From an uncultured Bacteroidales bacterium (GTDB lineage: Bacteria; Bacteroidota; Bacteroidia; Bacteroidales; UBA932), in assembly GCA_944322585.1 (NCBI GenBank), contig CALUPB010000006.1, forward strand, positions 1-64,000: a stretch of DNA of 64,000 bases, written 5' to 3'. Below, one piece after another: positions 53,152-61,291 of this stretch. The stretch's first letter is position 1, and the number at the start of each line of letters is the position of its first letter. The notes beneath the pieces are model-generated. The model had not been told where the DNA came from and ran no database searches. It saw only the letters and a list, made by a program, of their open reading frames with translations. A program made the position numbers and the translations under genes.

Positions 53152-53190
53152 AAAAGGGGGTGACTCAAAAGTGAAAGTCATCCCCTTTTT
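53152..53190. terminator. Strong bidirectional terminator
   Basis: AAAAGGGG-GTGACT (53152-53165) pairs with AGTCAT-CCCCTTTT (53176-53189), with one G-U pair, around a ten-base loop. The A-rich left arm and T-rich right arm make it work in both directions, fitting its place between the small membrane protein and the convergent maeB gene. Confidence 0.8.
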
Positions 53191-53203
53191 CCTTGTTTTT
53201 CCG

Positions 53204-53217
53204 TGAGGTCGACCTCA
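53204..53217. repeat. 14-base palindrome TGAGGTCGACCTCA
   Basis: A perfect palindrome between the terminator and the maeB stop codon. It may be a protein-binding site or a by-product of the repeat-rich intergenic region; no promoter is near it. Confidence 0.35.
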
Positions 53218-53292
53218 GTTCCTCTTTCGAATATTCGATTCTCAGAGAGTTATCAAACCTTTTGGGCCGGCCTCTTTTTCATGACTGAAGAT

Positions 53293-54564
53293 TTATTCCC
53301 TCGGTATGGAACGCAGGTAAGTCCTGTATGCATCCCAGTCCTCTATCGGTCTGCGTGCCACACCTGAATCCATGGCGGCTTTTGCAACTGCTACCGAGAC
53401 TGTTTCGAGCAGTCTTCCGTCAAGCGCTTTCGGAATGATGTAGTCAGGCCCGTATTCCAGACTGTCGGCTCCGTATGCCTTCAGCACTTCATCCGGTACC
53501 GGCTGCTTTGCAAGTTCCGCAATGGAATATACGGCCGCAAGCTTCATTTCCTCATTGATCTTGCTTGCCCTCGTATCAAGGGCTCCCCTGAAAATATACG
53601 GGAAACCAATCACATTGTTCACCTGGTTGGGATAATCGCTCCTTCCAGTAGATACGAGTGCGTCAGGGCGGGCTTCCATTGCATCCTCATAGCTTATTTC
53701 CGGATACGGATTGGCCAGGGCCATGATTATCGGCCGCTCCGCCATTGTCTTCACCATATCCTTGCTCAGGACATCAGCCTTTGAGAAACCTGCAAACACG
53801 TCGGCATCCCGTATCGCATCAGCAAGAGTGTGAAGATCGCGCGTCGTGGCATATTTGCGTTTGTAAGGATTGAGATCCGTCCTGTCAGCCCTGATAACGC
53901 CCTTGCTGTCGCACATCACTATGTTCTCGATCCTGACCCCTACCTTAAGATACAGGTCGGTACAGGCAATCGCCGCCGCTCCCGCCCCGTTCACTACCAT
54001 CCTGACATCTTCAGCCTTCTTCCCGGCAAGTTCAAGGGAATTCACGAGCGCAGCAGCCGTGATAATGGCCGTACAGTGCTGGTCATCATGCATTACCGGT
54101 ATATCCAGCTCGTCGATGAGCCTTCGTTCCACTTCAAAGCATTCAGGGGCCTTGATGTCTTCGAGGTTGATGCCTCCGAAAGTCGGGGCAATGCCCTTTA
54201 CAGTCTGTATAAAGACTTCAGGATCGGATGCATCCACTTCTATGTCGAATGCATTCACTCCCCCGAGTATCTTGAACAGCAACGCCTTGCCTTCCATCAC
54301 CGGTTTGGCGGCCGCCGGACCGATATTGCCGAGTCCGAGCACCGCGGTACCGTTCGAAATCACGGCTATGAGATTGCCTTTGCCGGTATAGTCGTACGCC
54401 TTGTCCCTGTCGACGGCTATGGCTTCGGCAGGAGCCCCCACACCCGGAGTGTATGCGAGGGCGAGGTCATGCTGTGTCGCTGTCGGTTTTGTCGGTCTGA
54501 CGCCGGTCTTGCCTGCCGGATAAGCACTATGATATTCAAGTGCTTTCGAATCAATTGTCTTCAT
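53293..54564 (-). CDS. maeB: NADP-dependent malic enzyme, short form
   Basis: A 423-residue enzyme that decarboxylates malate to pyruvate with reduction of NAD(P). It carries the MaeB-type N-terminus (ALEYHSAYPAGKTGVRPTK), ALAYTPGVGAP, DINLEDIKAPECFEVER for metal binding and VVNGAGAAAIACTDLYL as the dinucleotide loop. Many MaeB proteins have a phosphotransacetylase-like C-terminal domain and reach about 760 residues; this one lacks it. A minus-strand -7 box TAATTTTG (54645 to 54638) is upstream, and a GCCGT/ACGGC hairpin lies in the leader. Confidence 0.95.
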   Translation of the reverse strand: MKTIDSKALEYHSAYPAGKTGVRPTKPTATQHDLALAYTPGVGAPAEAIAVDRDKAYDYTGKGNLIAVISNGTAVLGLGNIGPAAAKPVMEGKALLFKILGGVNAFDIEVDASDPEVFIQTVKGIAPTFGGINLEDIKAPECFEVERRLIDELDIPVMHDDQHCTAIITAAALVNSLELAGKKAEDVRMVVNGAGAAAIACTDLYLKVGVRIENIVMCDSKGVIRADRTDLNPYKRKYATTRDLHTLADAIRDADVFAGFSKADVLSKDMVKTMAERPIIMALANPYPEISYEDAMEARPDALVSTGRSDYPNQVNNVIGFPYIFRGALDTRASKINEEMKLAAVYSIAELAKQPVPDEVLKAYGADSLEYGPDYIIPKALDGRLLETVSVAVAKAAMDSGVARRPIEDWDAYRTYLRSIPRE

Positions 54565-54691
54565 ATCTATCCTTACTTTACTACTAACCAGGAAACTATA
54601 CGGTTTCCAAAAAGCCGTCTGAAAACGGCGGGAAACACAAAATTACAAAAAATCCGAGAATTTTATTTATGTTTGCAGCCGAAAAGATTGC

Positions 54692-56128
54692 ATGATGTCA
54701 AGAAAACACAGGGAAATAATACTGGAGAATGTACTTGTAGAGGCCGTGGCTGCCGAAGGGAAAGCACTTTCGCATATAGACGGAGCCGTATTGTTCATAC
54801 AGTTCGCCGTTCCCGGCGACATAGTGGACGTCAGGGTCACAAAAAAGAAAAAGAACTATATGGAAGGATATATCCTGAGGATAGTCAGGCCTTCCGAACA
54901 CCGTCTCGAACCTTTCTGCAGTCATTTCGGTATCTGCGGAGGCTGCAAATGGCAGCCGCTGCCATACAATATGCAGCTTGAGGCGAAGCAGCGGCAGGTC
55001 TACGACCAGCTTGTCAGGATCGGACACCTTGACGTACCGCAACTCTCCCCTATCATAGCTTCCGACAGGACTGAATATTACCGCAACAAACTGGAGTTCA
55101 CCTTTTCCGAAAGAAGATGGATCGAAGACGGTGAAAATCCTGAGGAAATCGCTCCTGAAGACAGGACAGGGCTCGGTTTCCATGTGGGAAGATTTTTCGA
55201 CAAGGTTCTCGACATACGTACATGCTATCTCCAGAAAGAGCCTTCGAACGCCATCAGGCTGTTCATAAAGCAATACGCCACAGAACACGGTCTTCCTTTC
55301 TTCAATATAAGGGAACACCGCGGCCTTCTGCGCAACATGATCATCAGGACGACGGAAGCGGGGGAAGTCATGCTGATTGTATGTTTCTACCATGACGCCC
55401 CGGAAGTCAGGACTGCACTTCTCGATGCCGTTGCAGAACGGTTCCCGCAGATAACATCCCTGTATTATGTGATCAACGGCAAAGCCAATGATTCAATAGC
55501 CGATCTGGAATGCATATTATATAAAGGTAAGGAAACCATAGAGGAAGAGATGGAGGGACTGAAATTCCGGATAGGCCCGAAATCATTTTATCAGACCAAT
55601 TCGTCCCAGGCGTACAGACTCTATTGCGTTGCAAGGGATTTTGCCGCTCTCAGCGGCAGCGAAACCGTATATGACCTGTACACCGGAACAGGCACCATAG
55701 CACAGTTCGTCTCGGGAAAGGCACGTAAAGTAATAGGAATAGAGTATGTTCCCGAAGCGATAGCCGACGCTAAGATGAATGCCGCAAACAACGGCATCAC
55801 CAACTGCGAATTCTTCGCAGGGGACATGAAAGACGTGCTTGACAGCGGTTTCATTGCCTCCCACGGACATCCCGACGTCATAATCCTCGACCCTCCGAGA
55901 GCAGGCATACATCCGGATGTGGCGGAAGTCATACTCGAGGCAGCACCGGAAAGAATAGTGTATGTCAGCTGCAACCCTGCGTCACAGGCCAGGGACCTTG
56001 CCGTGCTCTGCGAAAAATACAGGATAACTGCCGTACAGCCTGTGGATATGTTCCCTCACACGCATCATGTGGAGAACGTAGTTGCCCTTGAACTGAAGCA
56101 GAAATCACCCTTTGTGTTGACCTCTTAG
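54692..56128 (+). CDS. rlmD: 23S rRNA (uracil-5-)-methyltransferase RlmD-like
   Basis: A 478-residue TrmA/RlmD-family enzyme. A TRAM domain (about 10-70, AVAAEGKALSHIDGAVLFI) is followed by iron-sulfur ligands CSHFGICGGC (Cys at about 71, 77 and 80) and a later Cys in IRTCYL, then the AdoMet domain with YDLYTGTGTIAQFV, ILDPPRAGIHPDV, and the catalytic Cys in VYVSCNPASQARDL. The conserved VDMFPHTHHVENV is present. A -7 box TATGTTTG lies at 54668-54675. The stop overlaps the convergent permease gene by four bases. Confidence 0.94.
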   Translation: MMSRKHREIILENVLVEAVAAEGKALSHIDGAVLFIQFAVPGDIVDVRVTKKKKNYMEGYILRIVRPSEHRLEPFCSHFGICGGCKWQPLPYNMQLEAKQRQVYDQLVRIGHLDVPQLSPIIASDRTEYYRNKLEFTFSERRWIEDGENPEEIAPEDRTGLGFHVGRFFDKVLDIRTCYLQKEPSNAIRLFIKQYATEHGLPFFNIREHRGLLRNMIIRTTEAGEVMLIVCFYHDAPEVRTALLDAVAERFPQITSLYYVINGKANDSIADLECILYKGKETIEEEMEGLKFRIGPKSFYQTNSSQAYRLYCVARDFAALSGSETVYDLYTGTGTIAQFVSGKARKVIGIEYVPEAIADAKMNAANNGITNCEFFAGDMKDVLDSGFIASHGHPDVIILDPPRAGIHPDVAEVILEAAPERIVYVSCNPASQARDLAVLCEKYRITAVQPVDMFPHTHHVENVVALELKQKSPFVLTS

Positions 56129-57972
56129 AACGGGAACAGCAGAGGCAGGACAAATATCATCACTGCCCCCATTATCAGCTGAAGCGGAAGCCCCACTTTC
56201 ACGTAGTCTCCGAACTTGTATCCTCCTGCACTCATTACCAATGCATTGGGCGGTGTCGAAAAAGGCGAGGCAAAGCACATGCTCGCCGCCACTGCCACTG
56301 CAAACAGATACGGATACGGACTTACTCCCATAGTCAGGGCCGCGTCCATTGCAATCGGGGCGAACAGGACGGCAGTTGCAGTGTTGCTCAGGAACATGGT
56401 CACTATGGATGTGGCGAAATACACTATGGCAAGCAGGGCATGAGGCCCCACATCCCCGAAACCATTCAGGAGAAAACCTGATATGTCCGACGTTATGCCC
56501 GTCTTGTCGAATGCGACAGACATGGGTATCATCGCCGCTATCAGCACGATACTGCTCCAGTTGATACTCGAGTACGCTTCCTCCATATTCCGCAGGCATC
56601 CTGTCACGACCATAAGCACCGCTGCAAGCATCACTGCCGCAACGGCCGGAATAATCTCGAGTACCATCACTACGACCATTGCAAGCAATATCGCAGCGGC
56701 AACCGGTGCCTTGCTGTCGAGCGTGACCTTTGCCATCCTCTTGTCAGGCTGGCCTACTATGACGAAGTCATCCGAATAATCCCCGAGAGCAGTGATATTC
56801 TCCCATGTCCCCTGTATCAGAAGGGCATCTCCCGAATGCATCCTGACATCCCTTATGTCTTCGAGAGCGGAGTCTCCGGACCTTTTGATACCCAGCACAT
56901 TGACATTGTAGTATTCCCTGAAGCGGCTGTCGGCAAGCGTATGGTTGATAAGGTGCGAATTGGGGACTATGAAAACGACAGCATACCCCGTCTCGGCGGT
57001 ATCCCCTGCCGCAAGAGCATCGGCCCGGGCGAATTCCAGACCGTTCTCCCTGACAAATCGGGCCACGTTCTCCTCGGGGCCGTGCACATTCAGGATATCA
57101 CCCGCAAGTATAACGCTTTCCGGACCGGCCACTTCTTCCGTGGCGTTCCTGCGCCTGAACCTCCCTTGCGGCTGATGAATTATGCGTCCGACGCTCAAGT
57201 CATATACAGACCCTATCTGCAGCTCCTTGAGAGAATGCCCCACAAGCGGAGATGCCGGGTTTACCCTGACGTTGAAAATCTGATGTGCAAGGTTGTATTC
57301 ATCCACGAGTTCGGATACGGACTTTGTCCGCCGCCTTTTCTTTCCTGAAGATTTGCTCTCCTTGTCCACGAGCAGTCTGCTCAGGAAAAACAGGACGGCA
57401 ATGCCCACTATGACCGCAACCGCACCCACAGGGGCAAAGGAGAAAAAGCCGAGAGGTTCGAGCCCCGCTCCGGTTATGGTATCCTGTATGACAAGGTTGG
57501 GCGGCGTGCTGATCAGAGTGAAAAGCCCCATACTGCTGGCAAAGGCCATCGGCATGAGATACCGGCCCGCACTGATGCCGGAAGATGAAGCCATACTCAT
57601 GACTATCGGCATCATCACGGCGACGGTTCCGGTATTGCTGACAAAGGCTCCTATAAACGAAGTGACAAGCATTACAAGCAGGAAGAGCATATTCTCGTTC
57701 CTGCCTCCGATTTTCAGGATGCGTCCCCCGATCATCTTTGCCAGTCCCGTCCGGAAAATTCCGGCCCCCACGACAAAAAGCCCTATCATCATTATTACTA
57801 CTGAACTCGAAAAGCCCGACAGTGCTTCCTCCGGTGTCAGAACATCCGAGAGAAGCAGTACAAGCAGCGATCCGAGGGCAACCAGATCCGACCGGACCTT
57901 CCCGCTCATGAACAGTATGCAGGACAGTGCCAGTACGATAAGGGTTATTGCTGATGGTCCGGGAAAAGTCAT
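56125..57972 (-). CDS. SLC13/DASS-type permease with two TrkA-C domains
   Basis: A 615-residue transporter with an N-terminal membrane half (about 1-205, with VSNTGTVAVMMPIVMSMA and LISTPPNLVIQDT, the paired re-entrant SNT-like motifs of the citrate/sulfate transporter superfamily), a soluble middle with two TrkA-C/RCK-C domains (about 225-400), and a C-terminal membrane half (FLSNTATAVLFAPIAM; SPFSTPPNALVMSAGGYKFGDY). Relatives move sulfate, citrate or other dicarboxylates with sodium; the soluble domains imply ligand control. Sulfate would fit the neighbouring sulfur-linked cluster, but this is speculative. Confidence 0.92.
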   Translation of the reverse strand: MTFPGPSAITLIVLALSCILFMSGKVRSDLVALGSLLVLLLSDVLTPEEALSGFSSSVVIMMIGLFVVGAGIFRTGLAKMIGGRILKIGGRNENMLFLLVMLVTSFIGAFVSNTGTVAVMMPIVMSMASSSGISAGRYLMPMAFASSMGLFTLISTPPNLVIQDTITGAGLEPLGFFSFAPVGAVAVIVGIAVLFFLSRLLVDKESKSSGKKRRRTKSVSELVDEYNLAHQIFNVRVNPASPLVGHSLKELQIGSVYDLSVGRIIHQPQGRFRRRNATEEVAGPESVILAGDILNVHGPEENVARFVRENGLEFARADALAAGDTAETGYAVVFIVPNSHLINHTLADSRFREYYNVNVLGIKRSGDSALEDIRDVRMHSGDALLIQGTWENITALGDYSDDFVIVGQPDKRMAKVTLDSKAPVAAAILLAMVVVMVLEIIPAVAAVMLAAVLMVVTGCLRNMEEAYSSINWSSIVLIAAMIPMSVAFDKTGITSDISGFLLNGFGDVGPHALLAIVYFATSIVTMFLSNTATAVLFAPIAMDAALTMGVSPYPYLFAVAVAASMCFASPFSTPPNALVMSAGGYKFGDYVKVGLPLQLIMGAVMIFVLPLLFPF

Positions 57973-57984
57973 ATGGCAATCATT

Positions 57985-58017
57985 TTTGCAAAATTAACAT
58001 TATATTTTATAACTTTG
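57985..58017 (+). promoter_or_regulatory. Promoter of the Hdr-like cluster
   Basis: TTTG (57985-57988) and TAACTTTG (58010-58017), 21 bases apart, match the consensus. It places the start of transcription near 58022 and excludes the TTG at 58025 as a start codon. Confidence 0.65.
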
Positions 58018-58039
58018 CACAGTTTTGTCTATGCTTATT

Positions 58040-58747
58040 ATGGGTAAACTTTATGACGAACTGAGCAAGGACTACAGGGTCAAGGAGGGACTGAAGACCT
58101 GTATCAACTGCGGCACATGCACTGCCATATGTCCTGCGGCTGAATTCTACAGGTACGATCCCAGGAAGATAGTGGACATAGTCCAGAGCAAGGATGAGGA
58201 CGAGATAGAGAAACTGCTGAAAAGCGACACTATCTGGTATTGCGGCGAGTGCATGTCCTGTGTCACGAGATGTCCCCGGAAGAACGGCCCGGGACTTGTC
58301 ATCATGGCGTTGAGGAACCTGTCCGCAAAGCTCGGCTATTTCGTGTACTCCGAAAAGGGACGGCAGCTCTATCCGCTTACAAGAATACTGACAGGCAATA
58401 TCCTGAATTACGGTTACTGCGTATATCCTGATACTTTCAAATGGGAGGATCATGTGGAATCCGGCCCTGTATGGAAATGGCATACGGAACATCTGAAAGA
58501 CAATTTCGAACGGCTCGGCGCCAATTATAAGGGTGACGGTCCCGGTGTGCTCAGGAAAATCCCGCAGGAAGCTCTCGACGAACTGAAGAGCATATTCGAT
58601 GTCACAGGAGGAACGGAAAGGATAGAGACCGTCAACAGATATTCCAGAAAAACCGCCGAAGAGATGGGATTGACCATGGAAGAATATTTCCGCAAGACTT
58701 TCGAGGAGATTTCTCCCGGACATCTCAATTCCGAGGATGAAGGATGA
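58040..58747 (+). CDS. HdrC-like [4Fe-4S] protein (first copy)
   Basis: A 235-residue soluble iron-sulfur protein with two full CxxCxxCxxxCP motifs, CINCGTCTAICP (about 21-32) and CGECMSCVTRCP (about 68-79), the arrangement of HdrC, an electron-transfer subunit of heterodisulfide reductase. The C-terminal 130 residues are longer than in methanogen HdrC. Start at ATG 58040 (MGKLYDELSKDYRV) is chosen; ATG 58031 is also in frame. It is the first of five Hdr-like genes and is preceded by its own promoter. Confidence 0.85.
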   Translation: MGKLYDELSKDYRVKEGLKTCINCGTCTAICPAAEFYRYDPRKIVDIVQSKDEDEIEKLLKSDTIWYCGECMSCVTRCPRKNGPGLVIMALRNLSAKLGYFVYSEKGRQLYPLTRILTGNILNYGYCVYPDTFKWEDHVESGPVWKWHTEHLKDNFERLGANYKGDGPGVLRKIPQEALDELKSIFDVTGGTERIETVNRYSRKTAEEMGLTMEEYFRKTFEEISPGHLNSEDEG

Positions 58748-58833
58748 GAACGGATGCCGTCCCCGGCAATCCAACACTATAATATTGATAATATAATACA
58801 AATCAAATAAATACGTCGGACTGACGTTCGGTT

Positions 58834-59904
58834 ATGATATATCAAGGAAAGCAGAAAATCTGGTCCGAATACCAGAAGGAAATACCTGATGACCACTGGT
58901 TCTATGTCAGGAGCTGCATCAGGCAGAATTTCTTTCCAGGTGCGGAAGTGATGTTCATGAAGATATGCAGGGATCTGCTTGGCAAGGACATATACGAGGC
59001 GGCTCACCATACGACCTGCGGCGGTATCGCCTACCATTGTGATACTATCCCGCAGGAGACGGTGATGACAATCGTGGCCCGCCAGTTCGCCCTCATGACG
59101 GAAGCCGGATACGAAAACTATGTGGCAAGCTGCATCACATCATTCGGCAACTACATAGAGATACTTGAGACATGGAACGAATTTCCGGAAGTGGAGGCAA
59201 AGGTAAGGGAAATGCTGTGGAAAGCATGCAGAAGGGAGTTCAACAAGCCGAAATACGTCGCCCATGCCAGTGATCTGGTGTACAAGTTCCGCAACGATAT
59301 CGCGGCAAGGGCGAAGTTCCGTCTGGTTAACCGGAAGACGGGTGAACCTCTCAAGGTAGTGGAGCACATCGGCTGCCATTATTCCAAGATGTTCCCTTCA
59401 AAGGGTGTGGGAGGCGCTGAATATCCCTACGTACTGTGCGGCATGATCGAGAGTTGGGGCGGGAACGTGATAGATTACCCTGAAAGACGGCACTGCTGCG
59501 GATACGGCTTCAGACAGTATCATGTAAAGGCCAACAGGGGCTATTCCATAGCCAACACCCACAAGAAATTCGAATCCATGGAACCCTACCATCCGGACAT
59601 GATCATCACCAACTGTCCCGGCTGTCCGTATTTTCTGGACAGATGGCAGTACGCCATTTCCGAACTGGAAGGCAAGACATACGGAGAGAACGGATACGGT
59701 ATTCCGGTGTTCACCTACGAAGAGGTGGCAGGACTTGTACTCGGCTATGACCCGTGGGATCTCGGCCTGCAGCTTCACCAGGTGGCCGTAGAGCCGCTCC
59801 TCGACAAGATTGGCATTCCATACGACCCCGACGAAAAATACAGGGGCATCAACCACAAGGATCTGTTGAAGCCTGAAATTCCGGGCGTACTCAGATGCTG
59901 CTGA
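58834..59904 (+). CDS. HdrB-like CCG-domain protein
   Basis: A 356-residue protein related to HdrB, which binds unusual noncubane iron-sulfur clusters through CCG motifs and reduces disulfides. The second CCG motif is complete: C181, C221-C222 (HCCGYGF) and C261-PG-C264. The first is degenerate (C28, C62 in TTCGG, C69, C100 in ASCITSF), so probably only one noncubane cluster is formed. The 86 bases upstream are AT-rich with an ACGTC/GACGT repeat but no clear promoter. It probably receives electrons from the HdrA/HdrC neighbours. Confidence 0.83.
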   Translation: MIYQGKQKIWSEYQKEIPDDHWFYVRSCIRQNFFPGAEVMFMKICRDLLGKDIYEAAHHTTCGGIAYHCDTIPQETVMTIVARQFALMTEAGYENYVASCITSFGNYIEILETWNEFPEVEAKVREMLWKACRREFNKPKYVAHASDLVYKFRNDIAARAKFRLVNRKTGEPLKVVEHIGCHYSKMFPSKGVGGAEYPYVLCGMIESWGGNVIDYPERRHCCGYGFRQYHVKANRGYSIANTHKKFESMEPYHPDMIITNCPGCPYFLDRWQYAISELEGKTYGENGYGIPVFTYEEVAGLVLGYDPWDLGLQLHQVAVEPLLDKIGIPYDPDEKYRGINHKDLLKPEIPGVLRCC

Positions 59905-59936
59905 AATTAATAACGTGATACTGTAGACCCGAACCG

Positions 59937-60959
59937 ATGAAAGAGAACATAGTAATAATAGGAGGCGGCATAGCCGGGCTCGAAGCGGCCGGACAGCTGA
60001 TCCGTCTGGGGTATTCGCCTATCATAGTCGAGAAACAGGATCATCTCGGAGGCCATGTCGCAGAATGGCACTGCCTTTTTCCCGACATGACCCCGGCCTC
60101 TGATGTCGTGTCCAGACTGACGGAGAACGTATCCGAGGCGAATATCTTCGTAAATACGGAAATCCTCTTTATAAACCACCTGAAGGACAGTTATAATGTC
60201 ATGCTGTCCAACGGGATTTCCATTGTCACCCGTATCATCCTTTTCACTACGGGTTTCCGACTTTTCGATGCATCGAAAAAAGAAGAATACGGCTATGGAG
60301 TATATGACCAGGTCATCACGAACAGGGATCTGGAACAATGGTTCAGCACCGGAAATGACGACAGGGTCAATTCCAGGGAACTGAACGCCGTCGGATTCGT
60401 GCACTGCGTGGGCTCCCGCGACGAAAAGGCCGGCAACGGACAGTGCTCCAAGGTATGCTGCATCACTGCCGTCAAACAGGCTATCGAGATGAAGCAGCGG
60501 TTTCCAGAAGCCCAGGTATACTGTTTCTATATGGATCTCAGGATGTTCGGCAAGAAATACGAGGATTTCTACATTTCCGCCCAGAGAGATTACGGAGTGC
60601 GTTTCATAAGAGGACGGGTATCCGAAGTCAGCGAGAACATCGAAGGGAAAGTCATCGTAAAGGCCGAGGACACGCTTGCCGGGAAACCGGTAAAGGTCAC
60701 GCTCGACCTGCTTGTACTTATGGCCGGCATAGTCTGCAATCCTGACTGCACCAAGGTAGCCTCCATGATACCGCTCCAGATGGACAGCGACGGATTTCTC
60801 AAAAGCCGGGACAATATCATGGACATAACTGGATCTTCCAGAAGCGGGATATTCTATGCAGGCGCATGCACAGGCGCCAAGACAGTGCCCGAGACACTTG
60901 CAGAAGCACGGTCCGCCGCTTTAGACATACACAACTATATCACCTCTTCACGGATATGA
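59937..60959 (+). CDS. HdrA-like FAD protein, short form
   Basis: A 340-residue flavoprotein with the FAD dinucleotide loop IIGGGIAGLEAAGQL at the start, HLGGHVAEW, the HdrA signature FVHCVGSRDEK ... CSKVCC that binds a [4Fe-4S] cluster, and a C-terminal IFYAGACTGAKTVPETLAEA. Methanogen HdrA is about 650 residues with ferredoxin domains; this one has none, like the short HdrA proteins of sulfur-oxidiser sHdr complexes and QmoA. It should pass electrons between a cofactor and the HdrBC partners. Its stop overlaps the next start (ATGA). Confidence 0.85.
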   Translation: MKENIVIIGGGIAGLEAAGQLIRLGYSPIIVEKQDHLGGHVAEWHCLFPDMTPASDVVSRLTENVSEANIFVNTEILFINHLKDSYNVMLSNGISIVTRIILFTTGFRLFDASKKEEYGYGVYDQVITNRDLEQWFSTGNDDRVNSRELNAVGFVHCVGSRDEKAGNGQCSKVCCITAVKQAIEMKQRFPEAQVYCFYMDLRMFGKKYEDFYISAQRDYGVRFIRGRVSEVSENIEGKVIVKAEDTLAGKPVKVTLDLLVLMAGIVCNPDCTKVASMIPLQMDSDGFLKSRDNIMDITGSSRSGIFYAGACTGAKTVPETLAEARSAALDIHNYITSSRI

Positions 60960-61291
60960 TGAATTTCGGCTTCAAGATAGCTCCGAGCGCCACGATTAAC
61001 CTGGACAATGTCGACATGGAAAAATTCACTCTTCTCCATGAGATGGAACCGGATGTGTACAAGTGCATGGCCTGCGGCTCGTGCAGCGCAACATGTCCGG
61101 CCGGACGTTTTACGGGAATGAGCGTGCGGAAGGTGATACTCGACCTTCAGAGAGGACGGGAGAAGGAGGCCGTGAGGATGCTCAAGGGATGCATGCTGTG
61201 CGGGAAATGCAGCATGGTGTGTCCGAGAGGCATCAACACAAGACACCTGATATTGTCCGTATGTAGAATCTATAATGAGGATAAGCAGTGA
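60956..61291 (+). CDS. HdrC-like [4Fe-4S] protein (second copy)
   Basis: A 111-residue protein with two CxxCxxCxxxCP motifs, CMACGSCSATCP (about 36-47) and CMLCGKCSMVCP (about 79-90). It starts at ATG 60956, overlapping the stop of the HdrA-like gene; the frame extends upstream but only into that gene. It overlaps the next gene by GTGA. It is a small electron carrier of the same complex. Confidence 0.85.
   Translation: MMNFGFKIAPSATINLDNVDMEKFTLLHEMEPDVYKCMACGSCSATCPAGRFTGMSVRKVILDLQRGREKEAVRMLKGCMLCGKCSMVCPRGINTRHLILSVCRIYNEDKQ

Noticed and set aside
56125-57972. Assigning the SLC13-type permease as a sulfate importer for the sulfur-linked cluster
   Set aside because: Substrate cannot be read from sequence and the gene is on the opposite strand with its own context.
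60866-60955. Extended N-terminus for the second HdrC-like protein
   Set aside because: It overlaps the HdrA-like coding region by 90 bases; ATG 60956 with ATGA overlap is the normal arrangement.
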